A DNA stretch of 64,000 nucleotides from Spirosoma validum (GCF_014699035.1 NZ_JACXAA010000002.1:744001-808000), one strand, 5' to 3'; shown: positions 8,436 to 17,907, counted from the first letter of the stretch. The notes: generated by a model from the sequence alone, not told the origin. Made by a program: numbers and translations.

Positions 8436-10928
8436 CTATTTGCTGCTACCGGCTTGACCAGCCCGGTTAGCGGAGGTAGCAACCGGATTTTTGACGTATT
8501 TATCCAGCCAGCCATTCATTTCCCACAACATGTGCAGCAGCGACTCTTTGGAATCATAGTGATGGCTTTCGTAGGGCAGCATTACAAGACGGGTAGTAGC
8601 ACCGAATCCTTTGAGAGCATTGTAATAGCGCTCCGACTGAATCGGGAACGTACCCGTGTTGTTGTCCGCTTCGCCATGAATGAGCAGTAAAGGCGTTTTC
8701 ACTTTATTCGCATTCATGAAGGGAGACATTTTATTGTAAACATCCGCAGCCTGCCAGTACGACCGTTGTTCATTCTGGAAACCAAACGGCGTTAGGGTCC
8801 GGTTATAGGCACCGCTACGGGCAATTCCGGCTTTAAACAGATTACTGTGCGACAGCAGGTTCGCCGTCATGAACGCACCGTATGAGTGACCACCTACGCC
8901 AACCCGACTCGAATCAACCACGCCTAGTCGAACCCCCTCATCAATAGCCGCTTTAGCACTGGCGACCAACTGTTCAACATACGTATCGTTCGGCTCCCGG
9001 TCGCCCTCACCCACAATCGGAATGCTGGCGTTGTCTAAAATAGCGTAACCCATCGTCACGAAAGCCGCAGCGCCCCAGTAACTGATTCGGTTGAATTGAT
9101 ACGGCGATCCCGAAATCTGACTGGCGGCATCCTTGCTTTTAAACTCCGCTGGATAAGCCCACAGGAATGTTGGTAGCGGCCCTTTTTCTTTTTTATAATC
9201 AGCTGGCAAATAAAGCGTAGCGGTAAGTTCGACACCGTCGTTACGTTTGTACCGAAGCTGCTGTTTTTGTACCCCTTTCAACTGCGGGTAAGGGTGAGCA
9301 AACTGGGTTACCTGAATAGGGGCAATGCGGGCTTTCAGGTTACGAACGTAGTAATTTGGCTGTTCATCAGGCGTTTCACGCGTGGTCAGAATCGCCTGCT
9401 TGGTAGCGTCGAGCACCGTTATGGGTCGCTCGAAATAGGGAGCAGCCGAACGCCAGAGTTCACGGCTTTTTTTCGTCGTCAGATTCAGCAGGCTCACGAA
9501 CGGACGGTCACCTTCCGGCGAAGCCCCCTGTCCGTTGATCATCATGATTTCGTTATTGGGCAATACGTTCAGCACCTCGCGTCCGTACTGGTTGCGTCGG
9601 GTATCAGGTTGTCCTGGATTGCTGTACCGATCTTCGTACGACCGATCAAATAGAACGGCTGTTTGCCAGTTGCCAGGGTTGACTGTTTTAACAAGGCTTT
9701 TACGCGTCTGCCACCACTGTTCCGTAGCCAGCGCCACCGATTCGGTTCCCCAGTCAAAATTCTCGAATCGATACTGGGCCGCATAAATTTCTTTCGGTTG
9801 AGCTGAGAAAGGAGCCTCGGTCAGATATACCTTGTCGCGAATATCGGCCTTCACCTTTGGGTCTCCATTATCCTGCGCCACCGTGTAATAAACGGAAGCC
9901 GGTGCATCTGCGCGCCAGGCAAATTCCCGAGGTCCCGTTGGAGCACCATCACGACTGTACGGTACGCTTTCCTGCAACGGGCTATCATTCAGCGTTTTGG
10001 CGAGAGCGCCACCAATCGCATACACATCGGTTTTGCGCGGAAAGCGATTCACGGGTACCAGATACGAAAAGGGTGTATGAACCGTTTCGACTAGAACGTA
10101 CTGGCCATTCGGTGATGGATCGGCTGTGGCAACGATTCCTGGCTGACCAATCGGCGTAGCCTGACCATCGAGACTTAGCCGCACAACCTGTGAGGTAGTA
10201 TAATACGCAAATTGCTGCTCGTCGGATGCGTTCTTGAGCAGATCCTGATACGTTGGTGCCTGACCCCGCTTGCCACTAACGTTCTCCTGCGTGGTTGGAC
10301 CGCCCGGAACCCGGCTAACTTCGGGAGCTTTGGCACGTCCGGCAGGAACAGTCTTCACAATCAGGCTTTTGCTATCAGATACCCAGCGAAAAGGCACACC
10401 CAACGTAGCGTTGATGGCCGTTGTTCCCACTTTTTTGGCAACGGCCGTAGCAACGTCAAGCACATACAAGTCGATCTGCGTATCGGTCGTGTTAGCGAAC
10501 GCGATTTTAGTGTCATCGGGCGACCACTGCGCATAGCTAACGAGGATTGAGCTGCCGCCGGGCTGAATGCCCGTTACCGCCACCTCGTTTTTATCCATCA
10601 ACTTTTTTAGTTTCAAACCCGTTGCATACCGTACGCGACTGGGGCCGTTCGTTGCTGGATTCAGCCGTAAACCGGCTAGTTTTAGTTCGGGCTGCGATAA
10701 CTCGGCGATAGTGGGGGATGCTGCCTGTTCTAGGATCAGCATCATATCGCCTTTGCCATTAACGCTAACGGTTGGCGTCAGTGGCACCGTCACCAAGTCG
10801 GCTAATTGCTTAGGGGGTGTTTGATACGTAGGTGTGTCCTGCGTATGGGCCGCCTGAAGAAAGGTGACTGAAAAAACAAGAGAAAGGAGTAATCTTCTTC
10901 GAAACGCTGCTTGTACGTTTATAAGCAT
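8436..10928 (-). CDS. Secreted S9-family serine peptidase (prolyl oligopeptidase/glutamyl endopeptidase-like)
   Basis: An 830-residue exported peptidase. The signal peptide ends near AAHTQ (about residue 29). Residues about 40-560 form a seven-bladed propeller with WD-like strands such as SYAQWSPDDTKIAFAN. The C-terminal alpha/beta-hydrolase domain (about 570-815) holds the triad: Ser near 682 in VGGHSYGAFM, Asp near 755 in LLIHGEADNNTG, and His near 790 in PYESHHYDSKES. Most S9 peptidases cleave after proline or acidic residues; this architecture is closest to the glutamyl endopeptidase-like group. It is transcribed as a single gene, divergent from the histidine kinase, with a 214-bp shared upstream region. 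Confidence 0.92.
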   Translation of the reverse strand: MLINVQAAFRRRLLLSLVFSVTFLQAAHTQDTPTYQTPPKQLADLVTVPLTPTVSVNGKGDMMLILEQAASPTIAELSQPELKLAGLRLNPATNGPSRVRYATGLKLKKLMDKNEVAVTGIQPGGSSILVSYAQWSPDDTKIAFANTTDTQIDLYVLDVATAVAKKVGTTAINATLGVPFRWVSDSKSLIVKTVPAGRAKAPEVSRVPGGPTTQENVSGKRGQAPTYQDLLKNASDEQQFAYYTTSQVVRLSLDGQATPIGQPGIVATADPSPNGQYVLVETVHTPFSYLVPVNRFPRKTDVYAIGGALAKTLNDSPLQESVPYSRDGAPTGPREFAWRADAPASVYYTVAQDNGDPKVKADIRDKVYLTEAPFSAQPKEIYAAQYRFENFDWGTESVALATEQWWQTRKSLVKTVNPGNWQTAVLFDRSYEDRYSNPGQPDTRRNQYGREVLNVLPNNEIMMINGQGASPEGDRPFVSLLNLTTKKSRELWRSAAPYFERPITVLDATKQAILTTRETPDEQPNYYVRNLKARIAPIQVTQFAHPYPQLKGVQKQQLRYKRNDGVELTATLYLPADYKKEKGPLPTFLWAYPAEFKSKDAASQISGSPYQFNRISYWGAAAFVTMGYAILDNASIPIVGEGDREPNDTYVEQLVASAKAAIDEGVRLGVVDSSRVGVGGHSYGAFMTANLLSHSNLFKAGIARSGAYNRTLTPFGFQNEQRSYWQAADVYNKMSPFMNANKVKTPLLLIHGEADNNTGTFPIQSERYYNALKGFGATTRLVMLPYESHHYDSKESLLHMLWEMNGWLDKYVKNPVATSANRAGQAGSSK

Positions 10929-11142
10929 GAGCTGAAAGTTGATTTGTTGAATGAAGAATTAAAAATACGGTTAAATGAGCAGAGAACGGGTATAAGCCAT
11001 GAAAACAGGTAAACTTTTGGTTAATTTCTCCCGCAAACCGATACTGACTTCCGGTTAGTAAGAAGTAAAGTATCAATAGAGATGAATATATACTGATTAA
11101 TGTAACTTCGCGCCCCATTCTTTCAACTAACAATAGCTTCTG

Positions 11143-13449
11143 ATGCTGACCGCCCAGCCTACTGATGTTGTATTGACCGAACTGCTTGATGCCTTACCCG
11201 ATGCGGTCATCTGGATGCGGGCGATTCGTGATCAGGCAAATCGAGTGATCAACTTAAAAATAGAGTATGCCAATCAGAAGGCGCAGGCAATGGCGAAAGG
11301 TGTTTATCAGGTAAACACAGGTACGTTGGTACTGGGGGATAACGGGCATGAACAGGCAGAATCTGAAAAAACGTTCCGGGATCTCTGTACCGTACTGGAA
11401 GCCAACCAGCCGCAGGAGTTCAGTTATTTCAATGAAAAGCTAAATAGCTGGCTATTAATTAATCGAACTAAGCTAGGCGACGGCGTTCTAAGCGTAACGC
11501 GTAATATATCGGCGCTAAAAGCAGCTGAGCAAATCAATAGCCAACAGGCTAATCTGCTTAACAGCGTATTAGATAGTTCATCGAGTGGGATCAAAGCGTT
11601 GCAGGCTGTGCGCGATGAGAACGGAGCGATCATTGACTTTGTCGTGATCGTGATCAATCAGATGGGGGCAACAATCCGTCAACGGTCTGTCCGTGAAATT
11701 GTCGGTAACCAAATACTTCAGCTATTTCCGGGTGTTCGGGAGTCAGGTTTATTTGATCAGTATGTGCAGGTTGCCGAAACGCGCGAATCCCGGCGTATTC
11801 ATACCAAATATCCGGGTGGAGCGGCCGAATCCTGGTACGATATGTCGCTTGTTCCCTTTGGCGATGGCCTCACCGTTACGTATACAGATAGTAGCGAAAA
11901 CCGAAAAGCACAACAAGCTTTGGAACAATCCGCTGATCAGTTACGAACGGTCATCGATTCGGCGCAGGTGGGCATCTACCTAATTCATCCGGTATGGAAT
12001 GAAACAGGGCAAATTGTTGATTTTCAGTTCCGCATGGCTAACCAGATGCTGGCGAGTTACGTAGGTCAGGAGCCCGATGTACTTATCGGGAAACGGGTCA
12101 GTGACTGGTTCCCGAACTACTTACAAAATGGCTTGTTCAACCGCTACGTGGTTATTTACGAAACGGGCCGAACGCAGCATTTTAATTTTCATTATAAAAC
12201 AGATGACGTTGATTTCTGGATAAGTATTACAGCAACGAAGCTGGGCGACGATGTGCTGATAACGTTTTCGGATTACACGGATCTCAAAAAACTTCAGCAA
12301 CGTTTAGAAGCCTTTGCAACGGAACTACAAACGATCATCGATACTAGCCAGACCGGTATTTTTCTGTTTAGTCCGGTACGTAACGAAGCGGGCGAAGTAA
12401 TTGATTTTCGGTTTCGGGTAGCCAATCGGCAGCTAGCCTCCTATGTAGGTCAGGAGCCCGAAGCGGTTGTAGGAGCGCTGGGTAGCCAGTGGTTTCCTGA
12501 TTACAAAACGAACGGTCTGTTCGACGTTTATTACAAGACCTACATTACGGGCGAGTCGCAGCGCTTCGACTTTCATTATGATGGCAGTGGAATTGATGTG
12601 TGGCTCGACATTATGGCTACCAAATTAGGCGATGAGGTTCTCGTTACGTTCGGCGATTACACACCTCTCAAGAAACTCCAGCAGCAATTAGAAAAGTCGG
12701 TTGTCAGTTTGCAGCGCTCCAATAAAAATCTGGAGCAGTTTGCCTACGTAGCCAGCCACGATTTGCAGGAACCACTCCGTAAGATTCAGGCGTTTGGCGA
12801 TATTCTCCAGTCGCAATATGCATCGGTTATCGATGAGAGCGGAGCCGACATCATTCAGCGGATGCAGTCAGCAGCCTCCCGGATGCAGATCCTGATTAAA
12901 GACGTACTGGCTTATTCGCGGATTGCGACAAGACGGGAAACCATCGGGCCGGTTGACCTGAATCAGATTGTGCGTGATGTGCTTATGGATATCGAAACGG
13001 CTATTTCAGACAAACAGGCCGTTATAACGGTTGGGCAGCTCCCCACTATTTCGAAGGCTGACGCGGCTCAGCTACGTCAGCTTTTTCAAAACCTGATCAG
13101 CAATGCATTGAAATTTACCAGGACGGATCCAATGGCTCCCGCCCCCGCTATATCCATTACCGCCCAGCACGTATATGGACGAAACATACCCGAATTGGCA
13201 GTAGCGCCTACGGATGCTGACCAACCGTTTTACCTGATTGAGGTGACTGATAACGGTATTGGCTTCGATCCGCGTCAGGCAGAGCGTATTTTCCAGGTGT
13301 TTCAGCGGTTACACAATCGGAGCGAATATCAGGGAACCGGTATTGGCCTGGCTATCGTGCAGAAAGTTATCGAAAACCATCACGGCTATATTCAGGCTGA
13401 CGGACGTCCGGGTGAAGGTGCTACGTTTCATGTTGCTTTGCCTGCGTAG
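11143..13449 (+). CDS. Multi-PAS sensor histidine kinase
   Basis: A 768-residue kinase without obvious membrane segments, so probably a cytoplasmic sensor. Four PAS-like modules can be seen; the third and fourth are near repeats of each other (ASYVGQEPDVLIGKRVSDWFP versus ASYVGQEPEAVVGALGSQWFP). The HisKA dimerisation helix contains the phosphoacceptor His539 in YVASHDLQEPLRKIQAFG. The ATPase domain has the N box LFQNLISNALKFT near 645, the G1 box VTDNGIGFDP near 700 and a GTGIGLAIVQKV G2 box near 740. No response regulator lies next to it, so this is an orphan kinase. The ligand or redox signal is unknown. A long perfect hairpin follows at 13498-13558. Confidence 0.93.
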   Translation: MLTAQPTDVVLTELLDALPDAVIWMRAIRDQANRVINLKIEYANQKAQAMAKGVYQVNTGTLVLGDNGHEQAESEKTFRDLCTVLEANQPQEFSYFNEKLNSWLLINRTKLGDGVLSVTRNISALKAAEQINSQQANLLNSVLDSSSSGIKALQAVRDENGAIIDFVVIVINQMGATIRQRSVREIVGNQILQLFPGVRESGLFDQYVQVAETRESRRIHTKYPGGAAESWYDMSLVPFGDGLTVTYTDSSENRKAQQALEQSADQLRTVIDSAQVGIYLIHPVWNETGQIVDFQFRMANQMLASYVGQEPDVLIGKRVSDWFPNYLQNGLFNRYVVIYETGRTQHFNFHYKTDDVDFWISITATKLGDDVLITFSDYTDLKKLQQRLEAFATELQTIIDTSQTGIFLFSPVRNEAGEVIDFRFRVANRQLASYVGQEPEAVVGALGSQWFPDYKTNGLFDVYYKTYITGESQRFDFHYDGSGIDVWLDIMATKLGDEVLVTFGDYTPLKKLQQQLEKSVVSLQRSNKNLEQFAYVASHDLQEPLRKIQAFGDILQSQYASVIDESGADIIQRMQSAASRMQILIKDVLAYSRIATRRETIGPVDLNQIVRDVLMDIETAISDKQAVITVGQLPTISKADAAQLRQLFQNLISNALKFTRTDPMAPAPAISITAQHVYGRNIPELAVAPTDADQPFYLIEVTDNGIGFDPRQAERIFQVFQRLHNRSEYQGTGIGLAIVQKVIENHHGYIQADGRPGEGATFHVALPA

Positions 13450-13497
13450 ACCAACTACGTAAACGTTTTGAAGTCGGAGAGGCCTGATCGTTAAAAT

Positions 13498-13558
13498 CGT
13501 AAATCCTTCTTGGAAGACTTGATCTAAACAAAATCAAGTCTTCCAAGAAGGATTTACG
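13498..13558. terminator. 26-bp perfect inverted repeat between convergent genes
   Basis: The left arm at 13498-13523 and right arm at 13533-13558 are exact reverse complements over 26 bp, with a 9-nt loop. It lies between the convergent histidine kinase and alpha/beta-hydrolase genes, 24 bp from the stop of the latter. It is much longer than a usual intrinsic terminator and has no strong T-run, so it may act as a bidirectional block or may be a mobile repeat remnant. Confidence 0.75.
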
Positions 13559-13581
13559 TATAAAAAGCTCAGAAGGGGCGC

Positions 13582-14802
13582 TTACAAAACTGTTTTAAAA
13601 AGGGTAAAGGTATCGTTCAGCCAGAGAGGAATTGTCGTAGCGTGAGTCTGGCCATTTTTTATATTCGGAATGACGATCGGCGCATTCTGATTCGCTCCAT
13701 TCTTTACAATCATGGCCTGCGCAGCACTAAGCGTATTCAGAACATAAACCTGCGGGTCCTGGTCGCCGTGGGTAAGTAACAAAGGAATACGGGGCTTCCA
13801 GTCATAGTTGTCGTTGTCGGCTAATGCGGCTGTAAAAGCAGGATCTGCGCCCGTCAGAACCCCCAGCTTGAATTGATCGGTTAACGCATCACCAAAAGGA
13901 CCGCTTATGGAAGCCAGTTGCCGGTTGGTCTGAATATCGTTCAAGTACTGAGGTTTGAAATAGTAACTCAGCGGACGACGTAGTGTCGGGTAAATGTCAT
14001 TGTACGTGAGCAGTACCCAAAGAAATGCCCGGTTCCATTCTACGGTTGTCGGGAGTACAGGGGCAGCTACAACGGCTTTCGTGAAATTCGTTTTGTCGTA
14101 AGCACCTGCCCCGGCAGATACAGCTTTTAAATTAAACTCCGTTGGTACTTCTTCCTGCATCTTTTTGTACAGCGACATGGTAGCGTAACCACCCTCAGAA
14201 TAACCCGCCAGATACAGGCGCGAATCCCATTTGGTTGGCGCGTTTACCTGAAGAAGCTCCCGGGAGGCCCGTAGCATGTCGAGGCTGGCTTGTGCCAGAC
14301 TGTTCTTATGCTCGTAGGTATGAATCAGGTTTTTTGAGGCCCCGAAACCGATATAATCCGGGCAGGCAATGATGTACCCGTTGGACGCAAAAATGGTAGA
14401 AAACTGACGGGCCTCGCTGTTTGGACCAAAGTAGGACGGTGCGTCGGCATCATCGAAAATAGTGCCGTGCTGCTGGCTGATCATAGGCACTGGCGTGGGC
14501 GAATCCGGGATTAGTAATAAGCCGGATGCCTGTACGGTGCTGCCGTCCCAATTCTTGGTTTTGTACACTATTCTGTAGGCACCAATACCGTACTTTAACA
14601 AAGGAAGGTAAGTCGGGTTTGTTTGGCCAACAATGGCGCTCAGCGATTGAATGGGAATATCAACTACTTTGCTGCTGCTGACCAGGTACGTATACTGGGG
14701 ATGGTCTTCCCGAATAACATTGATACAGCCCGATACAAAAAAGACAATCAGTAACGTAGCAGCTACCTGATGCCACAAGCGAATGGTTTTCTGGAAAATC
14801 AT
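13582..14802 (-). CDS. Alpha/beta-hydrolase lipoprotein (secreted lipase/esterase-like)
   Basis: A 406-residue protein starting at ATG 14802 (MIFQKTIRLW), followed by a hydrophobic segment and lipobox FVSGC, so it is probably anchored to a membrane in the periplasm or at the surface. The hydrolase core shows a GLLLIPDSPTPVPMISQQHGT strand, PDYIGFGASKN near residue 140, and the nucleophile elbow AGYSEGGYAT near 195. The Asp is likely in THGDQDPQV and the His in NGQTHATTIPLW near the C-terminus. It resembles secretory lipases and related Bacteroidota esterases. Substrate unknown. Single-gene transcript. Confidence 0.85.
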   Translation of the reverse strand: MIFQKTIRLWHQVAATLLIVFFVSGCINVIREDHPQYTYLVSSSKVVDIPIQSLSAIVGQTNPTYLPLLKYGIGAYRIVYKTKNWDGSTVQASGLLLIPDSPTPVPMISQQHGTIFDDADAPSYFGPNSEARQFSTIFASNGYIIACPDYIGFGASKNLIHTYEHKNSLAQASLDMLRASRELLQVNAPTKWDSRLYLAGYSEGGYATMSLYKKMQEEVPTEFNLKAVSAGAGAYDKTNFTKAVVAAPVLPTTVEWNRAFLWVLLTYNDIYPTLRRPLSYYFKPQYLNDIQTNRQLASISGPFGDALTDQFKLGVLTGADPAFTAALADNDNYDWKPRIPLLLTHGDQDPQVYVLNTLSAAQAMIVKNGANQNAPIVIPNIKNGQTHATTIPLWLNDTFTLFKTVL

Positions 14803-15309
14803 GACAATGTAAGGTTTGAACGATAAGAAATTGGTTAAAAAAGAGAGAAATGAACTACTACACAAAAAGGCAACGCAAACCATAACAGGTATAAAAGCCT
14901 GCTACTGGCATCTATAGTTAACGGATAAAGCGGCTGAGCGCGAAGCAACAATAATTATCCACAAGAAAAATACAGCAGGATTTCAGGCAGATAATCAGGA
15001 CTGATTTTCAGGGGGCAATATAAATAACAGATGGTTTACAAACTATAGAGGAGGTCACAAATACCACCGGATTAAGTCCATCGTCCTCGGATTTAAGCGT
15101 TTGTTGAAGAAGAACGTATGGGTTTTACCAGACCTGCCGAAAAATAAGTTGTAGACCGTAGGAATAGGTTACACCGTCAAACTCTGCATAAAAGTGATTA
15201 GAAAGCCGTTGTCGGATTCGTTGACGGTAAATAGGTTAATTGATTCTATACTCACTATTCTGTCGGTTGTTTCGTTACTTTGGCAGCAGAATCAACCTTA
15301 AATAAACGT
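14803..15309. other. Long intergenic region without a recognisable gene
   Basis: About 500 bp between divergent genes. I see no coding frame with a plausible start and family match. A degenerate inverted segment, ACCGGATTAAGTCC near 15067, resembles the arm of the hairpin at 63774-63805 and may be a decayed copy of that repeat. The right end carries TTACTTTGG near 15276, a partial match to the Bacteroidota -7 element for the downstream lipoprotein. Confidence 0.5.
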
Positions 15310-16191
15310 ATGCGTCTTTCCATTTTGCTGCTTAGTTTACTGACGACGGTCTCCTGTAAGCTGGATGTCAAGCCAAACGAGGCTCAATTTGCTTCCGATC
15401 CAACCGTCGCTGCTGTTACGCCGGGCCAGATCGATGAAGCCTCGGGTATCGCCGACAGCCGCAGTCAGCCCGGCAATCTCTGGATCGAGCAGGATAGTGG
15501 CAGCCCATCTGAACTAGCGCTATTGGGCTATGATGGCAGCGTGAAGGGGAAAATCAACATTCCGGGCGCAACGAACCGGGACTGGGAAGAAATGACCATT
15601 GGACCCGGCCCGAAGGACGGTGTCAACTACCTCTACATCGGTGATATTGGCGATAATAACGCGCAGTATCCACTCTACCAGATTTATCGATTGCCCGAGC
15701 CGGCTTCCCTACAGGCAACGGTATCGGGTGTTGAACGGATCAATTTCCGTTATCCCGATGGTTCTCGCGATGCCGAAGCTATGTTTGTTGATCCGCAGAC
15801 AAAGGACATCTACATTATCTCAAAGCGGGAAGATAAAGTACGTTTATACCGGTTAAACTACCCACAGAATATCAACGAAGTCACCGTTGCAGAAGCGTTG
15901 GGCGAACTACCGCTGGGCGGAGGACTGGCTAACTACGTAACGGCGGCTGCCATTTCGCCTGATGGGAGCGAAATTCTGGTGCGGACGTATTCGCAGCTTT
16001 ATTACTGGAAACGTACCAGCGGTCAATCAATACCGGATGCGCTACAACGCGGAACCAGTCGCCAACTGGTTGTCCGCCTGGAGCCGCAGGGCGAAGCAGT
16101 TTGTTTCGATAAAGACGGCAGAGGCTTTTTTACCATTAGCGAACGAGCAAGTGTGGCCTCGGTGAATCTGTATTATTACGCCAAGAAATAA
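15310..16191 (+). CDS. Predicted beta-propeller lipoprotein
   Basis: A 293-residue protein starting at ATG 15310 (MRLSILLLSLLTTVSC); Cys16 fits a lipobox. After it comes a propeller-like body with the motifs ASGIADSRSQPGNLWIEQD, NRDWEEMTIGPGPKDG, YLYIGDIGDNNAQYP, DAEAMFVDPQTKDIYIISKRE and ISPDGSEILVRTY. The DWEEM, GDIGDN and DAEAMFVDP strings recur in a Bacteroidota and actinobacterial family that has no firm function and is sometimes annotated as phytase-like or PE-PGRS. I would not assign an activity. It is followed by a hairpin and then by an antiporter gene on the same strand. Confidence 0.8.
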   Translation: MRLSILLLSLLTTVSCKLDVKPNEAQFASDPTVAAVTPGQIDEASGIADSRSQPGNLWIEQDSGSPSELALLGYDGSVKGKINIPGATNRDWEEMTIGPGPKDGVNYLYIGDIGDNNAQYPLYQIYRLPEPASLQATVSGVERINFRYPDGSRDAEAMFVDPQTKDIYIISKREDKVRLYRLNYPQNINEVTVAEALGELPLGGGLANYVTAAAISPDGSEILVRTYSQLYYWKRTSGQSIPDALQRGTSRQLVVRLEPQGEAVCFDKDGRGFFTISERASVASVNLYYYAKK

Positions 16192-16205
16192 GTCTTTACA
16201 GTAAG

Positions 16206-16274
16206 AGTCGTAGGGTAGTAAGTGGCTGTACACGGAGTAGACTTTCGTGTCGATGACTTACTACCTTACGACTT
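16206..16274. terminator. Long imperfect hairpin between two same-strand genes
   Basis: The arms at 16206-16223 and 16256-16274 (AGTCGTAGGGTAGTAAGT against ACTTACTACCTTACGACT) pair with a single mismatch. An inner stem ACACG/CGTGT forms within the loop. It sits between the propeller lipoprotein and the antiporter, 19 bp before the antiporter ATG, so it could terminate the first gene or affect translation of the second. Confidence 0.65.
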
Positions 16275-16292
16275 ATTCGTTTATTTTACCGC

Positions 16293-17474
16293 ATGGATTC
16301 ATCGATTCTGATTATAGTGCTGAGTTTGTCGGTATTGATTTCCTATGCTTTTGATTTATTCAGCAGCCGATTCAAAACACCCTCTGTTTTGCTGCTGCTG
16401 TTGCTGGGTATCCTGACCCGGCAGGCAACCGCGTATTTTAACGTACAGGTACCGTATATCAATGCAATCCTGCCGACGCTTGGTACGTTAGGGCTGATCC
16501 TGATCGTGTTGGAAGGGGGCCTCAATCTGGAGCTGCATGGTGATAATCTGAGCGTGCTACGTCGAACATTACTAGCTTCGCTGCTATCGATTCTGGGTGG
16601 AACCCTGCTGATGGCCAGTATGCTGTATCTGCTACTGAATGATTCCTTTTACCATTGCCTGATCGCTGCGTTGCCATTTTCTATTATCAGCAGTACCGTA
16701 ACTGTTCAGACCGTAGCAAACCTGTCATCTGGGCAGCAGACGTTTGCCGTGTATGAGTCAGCCTTTGCCAGTATTTTGGGTATTATGGCTTATAACTTTC
16801 TGCTACTGAGCCGTAATTCGGTTTTAGGAGCAGTTTGGTCGTTCACGCGGGATACGCTGGTAATGGCATTGATTTCACTGGGATGCTGCTTTTTGCTGCT
16901 CTACCTGATCGGACGTATCAATCACCGTATCAAGTTTCTGCCGATTATTTCCGTGCTGTTCCTGGTCTACGCGCTGGCTGAAATTAACCACCTGTCGTCG
17001 CTGCTGCTGATTCTGATTTTCGGCCTGTTTCTGAACAATACGGAACTGTTTATTCGGGGACGATTGAGCCGAATCTTGAAAAATGATCTGTTTGAAAAAG
17101 AACTTGAACAACTGAAAAATCTTACGGCGGAGGGGGCTTTTGTAGTCCGTACGTTCTTCTTTCTGATCTTAGGTTATGCAGCCATTCCCAGCACCTTGAT
17201 TGACATGGATGCGCTGATCGTTGGTGCCTTGTTTGTCGGTGTGGTTGTTGCCTGGCGCTGGGTTGTTCTGCAGCTAACGTATCGTGGCCCGTCCGGCCCG
17301 TTGCTCTGGATTGCTCCGCGGGGCCTGATCACTGTTTTGCTTTATCTGAATATTCCCGAAGATCTCCGACTGCTTGGTTTTCGCGAAGGCATCCCTATCC
17401 TGGTCGTTGTTTTATCCTCTCTGGTCGTTATGGCCGGTGTACTGGGAGGTAAGAAAATCATGAATGATGAATGA
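16293..17474 (+). CDS. Cation/proton antiporter, CPA1 (NhaP-like) family
   Basis: A 393-residue inner-membrane protein with about 11-12 hydrophobic segments. Family marks are the N-terminal TPSVLLLLLLGILTRQ, a conserved ILIVLEGGLNLELH segment near residue 75, LLASLLSILGGTLLMA, and the C-terminal WIAPRGLITVLLYLNIP with the conserved Arg that precedes the last helices. It should exchange Na+ or K+ for protons, and it lacks a long cytoplasmic regulatory tail. A second, unrelated antiporter (NhaD type) lies 430 bp further on the same strand, so this stretch groups sodium/pH homeostasis functions. Confidence 0.88.
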   Translation: MDSSILIIVLSLSVLISYAFDLFSSRFKTPSVLLLLLLGILTRQATAYFNVQVPYINAILPTLGTLGLILIVLEGGLNLELHGDNLSVLRRTLLASLLSILGGTLLMASMLYLLLNDSFYHCLIAALPFSIISSTVTVQTVANLSSGQQTFAVYESAFASILGIMAYNFLLLSRNSVLGAVWSFTRDTLVMALISLGCCFLLLYLIGRINHRIKFLPIISVLFLVYALAEINHLSSLLLILIFGLFLNNTELFIRGRLSRILKNDLFEKELEQLKNLTAEGAFVVRTFFFLILGYAAIPSTLIDMDALIVGALFVGVVVAWRWVVLQLTYRGPSGPLLWIAPRGLITVLLYLNIPEDLRLLGFREGIPILVVVLSSLVVMAGVLGGKKIMNDE

Positions 17475-17524
17475 TGACCGGGTCGCCGGAGCGATTATTT
17501 TTTGTAGCATCATTCATCATTCAT
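17460..17524. terminator. 17-bp perfect inverted repeat spanning two convergent stop codons
   Basis: ATGAATGATGAATGATG at 17460-17476 pairs exactly with 17508-17524. The stem begins inside the last codons of the antiporter and ends inside the stop of the convergent HExxH gene. An inner CCGGGTCGCCGG can also pair, and a T-run (TTATTTTTTG) precedes the right arm. A bidirectional terminator is the simplest reading. Confidence 0.7.
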
Positions 17525-17832
17525 AAATACCGCCAGAATCCCCAGAAAGATCGGTTTTTGAGGTACGTTAAATCTTCGTCATTCGTAAAGGCTTCGCGCT
17601 CAAAGCAGATGTTTCGGTAAGCCAGGTAATGATCGCGGTACTGAAACCGACGAATCAGATACTCCAGAACGTACCACAAATAAAATGGTACGATACCTAA
17701 TTCGGCCTGTTGCCGTAGGTGAATTCGCTCGTGGTTTAACAGCACCGGACCAGGGTTGGGTTTCCGTACCAAAATGAATGGAAACAGCGCCATACCATCG
17801 GGACGTAACGAAGAAATGCGAACGACAAACAT
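17521..17832 (-). CDS. Small HExxH protein (M56/BlaR1-like mini metallopeptidase-like)
   Basis: A 103-residue protein starting at ATG 17832; a TTG nine codons upstream is the only alternative. It carries NHERIHLRQQ with His34, Glu35 and His38 in HExxH order, followed by a hydrophobic stretch LGIVPFYLWYVLEYLI and then REAFTNDED, which could supply a third zinc ligand. The layout recalls the zinc site of BlaR1/M56 peptidases reduced to its core. Whether it is catalytic is unknown. It lies between two antiporters and is convergent with the first. No signal peptide is evident. Confidence 0.75.
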   Translation of the reverse strand: MFVVRISSLRPDGMALFPFILVRKPNPGPVLLNHERIHLRQQAELGIVPFYLWYVLEYLIRRFQYRDHYLAYRNICFEREAFTNDEDLTYLKNRSFWGFWRYL

Positions 17833-17907
17833 GCCTATTGGTTTATATACTACGAACAATCAACAGACCAAAAGTATTCATTAACGGTTGAGTTGTCTGT
17901 TTCCTCT

